From positions 1 to 39,030 of the forward strand of contig JASLPZ010000016.1 of the NCBI GenBank assembly GCA_030744725.1: a stretch of DNA of 39,030 nucleotides, written 5' to 3'. Each line of letters begins with the position of its first letter. Position 1 is the stretch's first letter. The notes beneath the pieces are model-generated. The model was not told the DNA's origin. It saw nothing but the letters and a program-made list of their open reading frames with translations, and did not search any database. Shown piece by piece: positions 31,181 through 38,487 of this stretch. A program made the position numbers and the translations under genes. The stretch comes from ARS98 sp030744725. Lineage in GTDB: Bacteria > Planctomycetota > Planctomycetia > Pirellulales > Pirellulaceae.

Positions 31181-31708
31181 ATGAAGCTACGTCACACGAC
31201 AACGAGCGGCGATGACAAAATCGAATTACAGATGACGCCGATGATCGACATCGTGTTCCAGTTGCTCGTATTTTTCATCATGACGTTCAAGATCGTCTCG
31301 CAAGAAGGCGACTTCAATATCAAAATGCCGTTGGCGGCGCCCGCCGCGGGTCAGCCGGACGAACTCCAAGTGGAAACGATGCGAGTTCGCATGGAATCGG
31401 ATGGTGCCGGAAAGTTGGCTCGCATTTCACTGAATGATCGCGTCCTACCGTTCCTGGAAGGCGCAGACGGACGGATTGAAATGAAACCTCTCCAGGACGA
31501 GATCGTTGCGCTGATCGGCACTGATCGCGGGCCGAACAGTATCCAGGAAAACGCCGAGGTGGAACTCGACTGCGATTTCGGACTCAATTACGTGCATGTC
31601 ATTGAGGCGATCACGGCCGTTTCGGGCTACATCGGCGACGACGACACCGTCATCAAGCTGGTCGAGAAGATCAAGTTCGCGCCACCTCGCCCCGTTACCG
31701 GCGGCTAG
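31181..31708 (+). CDS. exbD: ExbD/TolR-family protein, second copy
   Basis: This 175-residue protein is a second ExbD. It has a membrane segment with Asp23 (MTPMIDIVFQLLVFFIMTFK), followed by a periplasmic domain longer than in the first copy (about 28 residues more). The domain contains RVRMESDGAGKLARISLNDR and a C-terminal part with NYVHVIEAITAVSGYIGDD. The two copies differ strongly outside the membrane segment, so they are probably not redundant; heteromeric ExbD pairs are one possibility. It ends the plus-strand gene group; no clear intrinsic terminator is seen in the 197 bp before the next gene's stop. Confidence 0.92.
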   Translation: MKLRHTTTSGDDKIELQMTPMIDIVFQLLVFFIMTFKIVSQEGDFNIKMPLAAPAAGQPDELQVETMRVRMESDGAGKLARISLNDRVLPFLEGADGRIEMKPLQDEIVALIGTDRGPNSIQENAEVELDCDFGLNYVHVIEAITAVSGYIGDDDTVIKLVEKIKFAPPRPVTGG

Positions 31709-31905
31709 CGCGTATCGGACCGACGTGTAGCGACCGCGACGCTTTGTTTCATGAGTCCAAACGGCAAAAGCCGCTAGAGTGAATTGGCACGTTATCTAAG
31801 GAACGGTCTGTTGATGCTCGTATGAAACCCCGTTTAGGCCGTGAACAAGCGATGCGAAGTTGGCGGCAACGTCGTGAGGCAAACAAGACAACACGCACTT
31901 CGAAA

Positions 31906-32847
31906 TCAAGCACGCGGATGAAACCGGTTGTGTACCTTCTTCAGCCGTGATTGATCGACGTGCGTGTAGATCTGTGTTGTCGCGATACTGGCGTGACCGA
32001 GCATCTCCTGGACCTGACGCAAGTCCGCACCGCCGGCCAATAGGTGGGTGGCAAAACTATGCCGCATGGTATGCGGGCTGATTGATGCTGGAGCGCCCGC
32101 CAGAATTGCGTACTTTTTGACCAACTGCCAGATCGCCTCCCGCCGCAAACGGCGACCGCTCCGCGACAGCAACAACCATCCGGGCATCTTGGCGGGAATC
32201 GCCGCGAGATCCGGTCGTTCCTGGTCAAGGTATTGGCGGACCGCCTGGACAGCTTTTTTGCCCAGAGGTGCCAGGCGTTGCTTATTGCCCTTCCCGTAAC
32301 AAAGGCAGTAGGCCTCAGCCAAATGCACGTCTTCCAACAAGAGGTTCGAAATCTCTGATGCACGGCAACCGGTCGCGTAGAGTACTTCGAGCAAGGCGCG
32401 ATCGCGACGCCAGAACGGCTCGAGCGGTGAGGGTGCCAGCAAGAACTGGTCGACCATTGCGGGAGAGAGGACCTCGGGAACCCTCTCCCAGAGTTTCTGG
32501 CTTCCCAGCAACTCGGCAAGGTTTTCGCGAAGAACGCCTTCCAACTGCAAATAACGAAAGTACATCCGCACTGTCACGATGTGTCGAGCGATGCTCGACG
32601 GCGCCAGCTTGTGAGAATGCAGCCAGGCGACAAAGTCAGACAGATCGGCAATCGTCAACCTGGCGACGGCACGCCCTTCAAGCCAACTCTGAAATCTCGC
32701 CAAGTCCCTCGTGTAGGCCGCCACGGTGTTGTTAGCTAAACGGCATTCACCGCGCAGGTAGTCAACAAATGCTGCAGTCCAGCGTTGGGGCGCTCCTCCC
32801 CGTTTGGCCAGCTTGGGGGGAACGAGTTTCGGTTTCGATCGCGCCAC
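31906..32847 (-). CDS. xerD: XerC/XerD-type tyrosine recombinase
   Basis: Tyrosine recombinases of this kind resolve chromosome dimers at dif during cell division. The 313-residue protein has an N-terminal SAM-like DNA-binding domain (about 20-110) and a catalytic domain (about 125-305). The catalytic set is complete: R162 (ATGCRASE), K186 (YGKGNKQR), H259 and R262 (HTMRHSFATHLL), H285 (LGHAS) and nucleophile Y294. The xerD symbol reflects the close match to bacterial Xer proteins, but C versus D cannot be decided here, and an integrase of a lost element is less likely since no mobile genes are adjacent. The first 20 residues are a basic extension. Its upstream region is shared divergently with the acyltransferase gene. 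Confidence 0.85.
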   Translation of the reverse strand: MARSKPKLVPPKLAKRGGAPQRWTAAFVDYLRGECRLANNTVAAYTRDLARFQSWLEGRAVARLTIADLSDFVAWLHSHKLAPSSIARHIVTVRMYFRYLQLEGVLRENLAELLGSQKLWERVPEVLSPAMVDQFLLAPSPLEPFWRRDRALLEVLYATGCRASEISNLLLEDVHLAEAYCLCYGKGNKQRLAPLGKKAVQAVRQYLDQERPDLAAIPAKMPGWLLLSRSGRRLRREAIWQLVKKYAILAGAPASISPHTMRHSFATHLLAGGADLRQVQEMLGHASIATTQIYTHVDQSRLKKVHNRFHPRA

Positions 32848-33147
32848 AGGTTTTCACCGGCAAGTTAACGATTGACGTGGGCAGACGTTGCGCAACGAGG
32901 TATGCTATTTTCGTCCCCACGCGGTGCCTGACCGTCGGAGGGGCGAATCCGTCTATCACTTCGGTACATCCCGTCGGTCAACCAGCCTCCAACAGTCAAG
33001 TTCAGGCCTGCGAGCATTGCAATGATTATTCGGTTTGGGAGTGACTTGACGGTTGAAAGCAACTGCCGCGGAACGAATTGAAACAACGCGGCTTCTCCAC
33101 GCCGCGACGATGAATTGGCGAGTTTGGGAATTGGCGAGTTTGGCCGT
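32848..33147. other. Divergent intergenic region between recombinase and acyltransferase genes
   Basis: These 300 bp separate two divergent genes. I see no gene here. A 12-bp palindrome CGTTGCGCAACG lies at 32886-32897, about 40 bp upstream of the recombinase start, and a 16-bp tandem repeat lies at 33112-33143. No confident -35/-10 pair was found on either strand. A dif-like 28-bp site was looked for and not recognised. Confidence 0.5.
33112..33143. repeat. 16-bp perfect tandem repeat just upstream of acyltransferase start
   Basis: The unit GAATTGGCGAGTTTGG occurs twice without a gap (33112-33127 and 33128-33143) and ends four bases before the ATG at 33148. It therefore duplicates the part of the leader where the ribosome binds. 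The repeats are identical, so the duplication is recent or kept by selection. Confidence 0.9.
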
Positions 33148-34371
33148 ATGCAGAACATCGTTATCGAAAAGCCCTACAAGTTCCGGCCACCGCATCGAGG
33201 CAACTGGTGGCCCAACTTCATCCAAGCCTTTGAACTCTATTGGCCGTATTTGCGTCGCACGGGGGGCATCGTGAGCTGCGAAGTTCGCGATGAGCAGCGC
33301 CTGGCCACATCCTTGGAAGCCGGCCACGGGATTATGCTGACGCCAAACCACGCGCGCGCGGGCGATCCGATCATCATTGGCCAATTGGCCAAAAAGGTGA
33401 ATACACATGTCTTTGCGATGGCCAGTTGGCATCTTTTCAACCAGGACTGGTTTACCTCTTTTGCCATTCACAAGATGGGCGCCTTCAGCGTGAACCGTGA
33501 GGGCGTTGATCGGCAGGCGATTAACACTGCAATTGAAATCCTCGAGACGGGCGAGCGGCCGTTGGTCGTGTTTCCTGAAGGCGCCGTGAGCCGAACTAAT
33601 GATCGACTTCAGGCGATGCTGGACGGCGTCGCGTTTATCGCCCGCACCGCAGCCAAACGCCGCAAGAAACGTGGTGACACAAGAAAAGTCGTTATTCATC
33701 CAGTGGCCATAAAATACTTATTTCAAGGCGATCTCGAGAACGCCGTCGATGACGTCTTGAGCGACATTGAGCATCGCCTTTCGTGGCAACCGCAAGAGCA
33801 TGTATCCCTGTTGAACCGCATCACGAAAGTGGGGCGGGCGCTACTCTGCCTGAAAGAACTCGAGTACTTTGGTCGCGAACAAGGTGGCACATTCGTGGTT
33901 CGCTTGGAGGGCTTGATCAATCGCCTCCTAGGACCTTTGGAAGAAGAGTGGCTGGGGGAACGCCAAACAGATGCGGTGGTTCCACGCGTCAAGAACCTAC
34001 GGATGAAAATTCTCCCCGAAATGGTTCAAGGCACGATTGACGAGCCCGAGCGACAGAGACGATGGAAACAGCTGGCAGCAATCTATCTGGCACAACAGGT
34101 CTCGTGCTATCCACCTGATTATCTGTCCACGCCCACAGTCGATCGGCTGTTGGAGACGATCGAGCGTTTCGAGGAAGATCTAACTGACAAGGCACGTGTC
34201 CACGGCTCGCTTCACGCCGTCATGCAGGTCGGCGAGGCGATCGAAGTCAGCCCGCAACGGGATCGGACGGCGGAAACCGACCCAATCATGGATCGACTGG
34301 ATCACGACCTCCAAGCGATGTTGGACGGACTTGCGCAGGAATCACCGGTCTATCAGGACGAATCCGCTTAA
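33148..34371 (+). CDS. PlsC-like acyltransferase with long C-terminal extension
   Basis: Enzymes of this family transfer acyl chains to glycerol phosphates or related acceptors at the inner membrane. The 407-residue protein has the acyltransferase motifs: catalytic H-x4-D as NHARAGD (His68/Asp73), the second motif GAFSVNREG (about 111-119), and FPEG (142-145) in RPLVVFPEGAVSRTND. The family core ends near residue 230; the last 175 residues are helical and charged, with no recognised domain. There is no membrane segment, so attachment is peripheral. The ATG at 33148 is chosen over a TTG 11 codons upstream because the leader sits on a 16-bp tandem repeat. Substrate is unknown; it could be a lysophosphatidate or a special-lipid acyltransferase. 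Confidence 0.8.
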   Translation: MQNIVIEKPYKFRPPHRGNWWPNFIQAFELYWPYLRRTGGIVSCEVRDEQRLATSLEAGHGIMLTPNHARAGDPIIIGQLAKKVNTHVFAMASWHLFNQDWFTSFAIHKMGAFSVNREGVDRQAINTAIEILETGERPLVVFPEGAVSRTNDRLQAMLDGVAFIARTAAKRRKKRGDTRKVVIHPVAIKYLFQGDLENAVDDVLSDIEHRLSWQPQEHVSLLNRITKVGRALLCLKELEYFGREQGGTFVVRLEGLINRLLGPLEEEWLGERQTDAVVPRVKNLRMKILPEMVQGTIDEPERQRRWKQLAAIYLAQQVSCYPPDYLSTPTVDRLLETIERFEEDLTDKARVHGSLHAVMQVGEAIEVSPQRDRTAETDPIMDRLDHDLQAMLDGLAQESPVYQDESA

Positions 34372-34449
34372 TCCGCGAGAGCGGACATCGCTGGGTGCAA
34401 TCGCGGTCCTCACCGAAACCGCCAGCCTCAATTCACGACGTACGCTATC

Positions 34450-35811
34450 GTGTACCGGATTTGTACGCGCAAAACAGATCCTGGCGTCTGGAAAGACCCT
34501 CCACGGGCTAGCAATGTGATTACGGCCGTCTTCATTCTGGGAGTATTGAATCTCTGCCTCGGGTTCGTCCTGACAGCCTATGCCGAGCAAGCCTCGGCAC
34601 GACTGGTGGCCTTGCTGACGGCCGGCCACAAGGCCCCACAACCTCAATTGCCGGGCGATACCAGACCTGCCGCGCCAACTCTCGCCCCGAAGGAGCCTGA
34701 GGCTTCATTACACGAGGCGCGGTCTCTGCCTAGCAACTGGCGGCGTGTGCTCAGAGAGAATCGAATCAAAGTCGAATCGGCTACTGAGGCCCTCCTCTGG
34801 ACTTTCAAACTCGAACTGTCGACACTCCGCGAACAACTGGTACAGCTGGAAAACCAACTCGAGAAAACTGGTCACGTCGCGATGGTGCTTGGAAGCTGGC
34901 GCGGACACCACCAAGAGTGGATCACCTGTCTGGACGAATTCGCCAAAGTGCTGACCAGCGCCAACGATGATTCCTCCCACGACGACATCGAAGCGTCGCT
35001 ACGGGATCTTCTTCAGGATCATCAATTCGATGTCCAACAAACGGAGACATCATTGAATTTGATCAGTGATGTGAATGGGAAGGAAACGCAGACAGGTAGC
35101 ACGAACAACTCAGGCGCCATTGGCAGGCAGCTGTCTGAGCAGATTCACGAGTTCCATACGATTCGTGACCGAGTCGATAAATTCCTCGCCACGTTCCTAC
35201 GCGAGAATGGCCGGCTCGACGATGTCGACGAGTCGCAACAAATTGAAGGTGCCACGGAAATCTATAACCGGATCGGATTCGAGGTAATCTGCCAACAATG
35301 GCGTAATGCCGACCCGAAAGGCGAACAACCAGCGTGCTGCCTGCTTGTCGACATCGACCGTTTCTCACAAAAGAACGAGAAGTTCGGGAACAAGACTGGC
35401 GACATTATCATCGCGGCATTTGGTGATCTGTTGCGGAGTCTGCTTCGAGTGGAACGTGGTTTCGATCGCGTGGCACGTTTTAACGGGCATTCGTTCTTGA
35501 TATTCCTCGGCCACACGACGCTCGACGATGCGTCGGTTGTGGCCGAGCGAACTCGACAATGCATCGAAGCGACGTCGTTCGAGGTGGGCAGCGACTCCTT
35601 CCACGTCACGACAAGTCTCGGTCTAGTGGAGCTTGCCCCCCCCGAGCTGGATTTGGCCGAATTCTACAGAATGCTCCAAGAAGCTGTCGCTTCAGCCAAA
35701 GCCGCTGGCCGCAACCGAACGTGTGTCCTTCGCGACCATCATTCGGAGATCGCCGCGACAGAGCCCATTCAAGTAAAAGGGCGGGTCATCGAAATCGCGG
35801 AGTGCGAATAG
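34450..35811 (+). CDS. Membrane protein with degenerate GGDEF domain
   Basis: The 453-residue protein has one N-terminal membrane segment (about 23-44), a helical cytoplasmic region (about 95-260), and a GGDEF-type domain (about 265-430). Normal diguanylate cyclases read (R/K)-x-G-G-D-E-F in the active-site loop; here it is R-F-N-G-H-S-F (343-349), so the first Gly, the Asp and the Glu are gone. Other parts of the fold remain: VDIDRFSQKNEKFGNKTGD with the metal-binding Asp and the Asn/Asp nucleotide contacts. Catalysis of c-di-GMP is thus unlikely; a binding or scaffold role is more plausible. The GTG at 34450 is open-frame start; a GTG at 34516 would start directly at the membrane segment. 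No ribosome binding site decides between them. Confidence 0.75.
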   Translation: MYRICTRKTDPGVWKDPPRASNVITAVFILGVLNLCLGFVLTAYAEQASARLVALLTAGHKAPQPQLPGDTRPAAPTLAPKEPEASLHEARSLPSNWRRVLRENRIKVESATEALLWTFKLELSTLREQLVQLENQLEKTGHVAMVLGSWRGHHQEWITCLDEFAKVLTSANDDSSHDDIEASLRDLLQDHQFDVQQTETSLNLISDVNGKETQTGSTNNSGAIGRQLSEQIHEFHTIRDRVDKFLATFLRENGRLDDVDESQQIEGATEIYNRIGFEVICQQWRNADPKGEQPACCLLVDIDRFSQKNEKFGNKTGDIIIAAFGDLLRSLLRVERGFDRVARFNGHSFLIFLGHTTLDDASVVAERTRQCIEATSFEVGSDSFHVTTSLGLVELAPPELDLAEFYRMLQEAVASAKAAGRNRTCVLRDHHSEIAATEPIQVKGRVIEIAECE

Positions 35812-35871
35812 GCGGAAACGCCGGTGATCATCGCGTGGCTGAGACGTGCGGCCGTGACAGAGTGAGATGCG

Positions 35872-36792
35872 TCAACCGGGGAAATGGTCCAACGCGATGC
35901 GTCGCGCCGTGATTACGCGCGCCAGCCCCGACAAGTCGGCTACCGTACGGGGTGGCTCGAACGGTTCCGCGGCATCGATCAGCTGCCGCACACGATCCTC
36001 GACCATGGGGCTGATTTCGAGGATCAGAGAGCCGCCTACCCGCAGATGGGTCGCAGCTTGATGAATCAAAGTTTCAATTAACTCAGTGCCAGTCTCGCCG
36101 CCAAGCAGCGCCAGTTTTGGTTCGTAGCCTCTGACATCAACCGCCAATTCACGGTACTCTGGTGCCGATATATACGGCGGGTTGCTGACAACGAAATCGA
36201 AGAGCGGATTCCGTAGCACGTCGTTCAACATATCACTTTCCAGTAGCTTGACCCGGTCGCCCACACCATGCAGTTCGACATTGCGTTGTGCGACCGCCAA
36301 GCTGGCTGCGCTAACATCAATCGCTACGACTTCACAATTCGGAATCTGCTTCGCGGCGCAAACGGCGATGACGCCACTGCCAGTGCCGACGTCCGCAATC
36401 CTCAGCGGTCGCCCTGACACGTTCAAGGCCTTGGCACCGTCCAACAACTCGACCACGACCAATTCGGTTTCCGGGCGCGGAATGAGTACATCCGGCGTGA
36501 CTTCGAATGACATCGAGTAGAATTCGCGGCGTCCAACCAAGTACGCCACTGGCTCGCCAGCAACGCGACGACGCACGAACTGTCGAAACGGCTTCAGAAC
36601 GTCTTCGCCGGGCGTCTCGTCAAACGCTGTATACAACTGAATCCGCTCGCATCCGCGAGCTTCCGCCAAAAGCACTTCGGCATCGAGGCGTGGATTGAGC
36701 GCACCGCTTTGTTTGAAGCGGTCCGTCGTCCATTTCAAGAGACGGCCAATGGTCCACGGTTCATCCTGTGACATGATGGCTCTTGCACGCAT
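35872..36792 (-). CDS. prmC: Release factor glutamine N5-methyltransferase
   Basis: PrmC methylates the Gln of the GGQ motif in release factors RF1 and RF2, using S-adenosylmethionine. The 306-residue protein has an N-terminal helical domain, the SAM-binding motif IADVGTGSGVIAV (about 132-144), acidic residue D159 after the next strand, and the catalytic NPPY (204-207) in FDFVVSNPPYISA. The frame PVAYLVGRREFYSMSFEVTP (about 81-100) is typical. It follows the prfA gene in transcription order with 21 bp between, and prfA encodes its substrate. A second ATG six codons later is also possible as start. Confidence 0.96.
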   Translation of the reverse strand: MRARAIMSQDEPWTIGRLLKWTTDRFKQSGALNPRLDAEVLLAEARGCERIQLYTAFDETPGEDVLKPFRQFVRRRVAGEPVAYLVGRREFYSMSFEVTPDVLIPRPETELVVVELLDGAKALNVSGRPLRIADVGTGSGVIAVCAAKQIPNCEVVAIDVSAASLAVAQRNVELHGVGDRVKLLESDMLNDVLRNPLFDFVVSNPPYISAPEYRELAVDVRGYEPKLALLGGETGTELIETLIHQAATHLRVGGSLILEISPMVEDRVRQLIDAAEPFEPPRTVADLSGLARVITARRIALDHFPG

Positions 36793-36813
36793 CCTTGTGG
36801 GCGGAAAAAGCTA

Positions 36814-37884
36814 TTAGATCTCTTCGATCGAACCACGCAATTCGTTGCGATCGTGTTCCAACAGCGCGTCCGTCAGCGGTTGCACGTTGCCCGCCAACAC
36901 CTGATCGAGTTTATACAGCGTAAAGTTGATTCGGTGATCCGAAATGCGGTTCTCCGGAAAGTTATATGTGCGAATTCGCTGACTGCGATCCCCTGAACCA
37001 ATCAAAGTCTTGCGTTGATCGGACCGTTTTTTGTCTTCTTCCTGGCGAAGCCGATCGTAGAGCCGGGCTTTCAATTCGCGAACCGCCTTGGCAAGGTTCT
37101 TGTGCTGGCTCTTTTCATCCTGGCATTGCACGCAGATGCCTGTTTCGTAATGCGTCACACGAATGGCCGATTCTGTCTTGTTCACATGCTGGCCGCCAGG
37201 GCCGCTGGCATGAAACTTGTCGATGCGGTAATCCTCTAAGGACAATTCGACTTCGACATCTTCAGGTTCAGGCATCACCGCGACCGTCGCCGCCGAGGTG
37301 TGAATTCGCCCTTTGGCTTCCGTCTCAGGAACTCGCTGAACGCGATGCCCACCGCTTTCATACGCCAGTTCGCGATAGACACCTTCCCCCTCGAAAGCCA
37401 GCGAAACCTCCTTGAGTCCACCCAGCTCGGTCAAGCTGGTGCCCAAGACTTCGACCTTCCACGCCTTTTGCTCGGCGTGCCTCTTGTACATTTCGTAGAG
37501 ATTGCGGGCGAATAGCGCCGCTTCATCGCCGCCCGTTCCAGCGCGGATTTCCATGATGCAACGTGTCCGATTGGCATCTTCACCACCGATCGTCATCTCC
37601 AGCAGCTCTTCCCACAACTGCTCGTACTTGACCTTCAATTCGTCCATTTCGAGCTGCGCCATTTCGCGTTCCTCTGCGTCGTCACTCTCCAGCATCGTGG
37701 TGACTTCGCCAATCTCCAATGAAACCTTTCTGAAGGCGCGATACTTGTTGACCAGACGCACCAGCGATCCGTGCTCGCGCGCCACCGCCGCAATTCGGTT
37801 GGAGTTCCCTAACACTTCAGGGTCCGACATCTGATTCTCGAGTTCCTCGAAACGCGTCAGTTTTTCTTCTAACATTTTGCGCAT
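36814..37884 (-). CDS. prfA: Peptide chain release factor 1
   Basis: RF1 recognises UAA and UAG and hydrolyses the peptidyl-tRNA ester on the ribosome. The 356-residue protein has the normal family length. The GGQ motif is seen in KFHASGPGGQHVNKTES. The stop-codon-reading segment HRVQRVPETEAKGRIHTS is also present, with P-E-T where many RF1 proteins have P-A-T or P-V-T. The ATG at 37882-37884 is the natural start (MRKMLEEKLTRFEELENQM); the frame is open 15 codons further upstream. It lies between rpmE and prmC, a conserved bacterial order, and its GGQ glutamine is the PrmC target. Confidence 0.97.
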   Translation of the reverse strand: MRKMLEEKLTRFEELENQMSDPEVLGNSNRIAAVAREHGSLVRLVNKYRAFRKVSLEIGEVTTMLESDDAEEREMAQLEMDELKVKYEQLWEELLEMTIGGEDANRTRCIMEIRAGTGGDEAALFARNLYEMYKRHAEQKAWKVEVLGTSLTELGGLKEVSLAFEGEGVYRELAYESGGHRVQRVPETEAKGRIHTSAATVAVMPEPEDVEVELSLEDYRIDKFHASGPGGQHVNKTESAIRVTHYETGICVQCQDEKSQHKNLAKAVRELKARLYDRLRQEEDKKRSDQRKTLIGSGDRSQRIRTYNFPENRISDHRINFTLYKLDQVLAGNVQPLTDALLEHDRNELRGSIEEI

Positions 37885-38030
37885 GATTAGACCCATGATG
37901 GAAAACAGGGCAACACAAACAAAGAACACGACGCACTGGGCTCAAAACGCCGACATGGGCGATGCGCACGCGACGCAACTCAGTAGAATGCGGCCACGAT
38001 CATATCGCCAACCGCAATGATGAGGGAAGC

Positions 38031-38291
38031 CTAAGATTCAGCAGCCGGCTTCGGAGCCTTTTTCTTCTTCTTTTCCTGCAAGCTCGCGTAGCTCCCAGCC
38101 GCGAATTTGCTTTGGAACTTCTCAATCCGGCCAGCCGTATCAACATATTTCAGTTTGCCCGTGAAAAACGGGTGACACTGATTGCAAATGTCAATTCTCA
38201 GTTCCGGACGAGTGCTGCGGGTTACAAACGAGTTTCCGCAGCCACAAGTTACCTTCGTTTCCTGGTATTCGGGGTGGATACCGTCCTTCAT
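38031..38291 (-). CDS. rpmE: 50S ribosomal protein L31 (zinc-binding type)
   Basis: L31 sits at the ribosomal subunit bridge region of the 50S central protuberance. The 86-residue protein starts MKDGIHPEYQETKVTCGCGN and has the zinc ligands C16, C18, C36 and C39 (CNQCHPF). This marks the metal-binding form rather than the zinc-independent paralogue. The end is a Lys-rich extension (EKKKKKAPKPAAES) beyond the usual length of about 70. An AAGGA ribosome binding site precedes the ATG. It is the first gene of the rpmE-prfA-prmC order. Confidence 0.97.
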   Translation of the reverse strand: MKDGIHPEYQETKVTCGCGNSFVTRSTRPELRIDICNQCHPFFTGKLKYVDTAGRIEKFQSKFAAGSYASLQEKKKKKAPKPAAES

Positions 38292-38381
38292 CGTCGATGA
38301 GTCCTTGCGATCGGAACGTCTGTCAGAGGCTAACCGGGTGGGCCGATTGTAATCGTCAAACCCCAGATACTAGCAACCACT

Positions 38382-38401
38382 CGCCTCTGCGACAAGAGGC
38401 G
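38382..38401. other. Second inverted repeat downstream of terminator
   Basis: CGCCTCT-N6-AGAGGCG forms a seven-pair stem. On the minus strand it follows immediately after the terminator hairpin at 38404-38431 and could act as a back-up terminator or a transcript-end stabiliser. It lacks its own T-tract. Confidence 0.45.
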
Positions 38402-38403
38402 CA

Positions 38404-38431
38404 AAAGAAAGGCGGACCGCCACGTCCGCCT
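38404..38431 (-). terminator. Intrinsic terminator for the minus-strand gene at 38488
   Basis: On the minus strand AGGCGGAC-N6-GTCCGCCT (38410-38431) makes a GC-rich eight-pair stem, followed by TTCTTTT. It lies about 57 bp after the stop codon at 38488-38490. This is the shape of a rho-independent terminator. It insulates the rpmE-prfA-prmC group from the gene upstream. Confidence 0.7.
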
Positions 38432-38487
38432 CAAACACCCTGAAATCCTCGCGTTTCGCCCAAGATGGCCATCGGGCGCAACAACAC

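Noticed and set aside
31906..33147. Mobile element or integron, suggested by the tyrosine recombinase
   Set aside because: No flanking repeats, cargo genes, tRNA or attachment site were seen, and the protein matches housekeeping XerC/D in length and motifs.
32956..33699. 247-codon minus-strand frame opposite the acyltransferase
   Set aside because: Antisense to a gene with clear catalytic motifs (H-x4-D, FPEG); no recognisable product.
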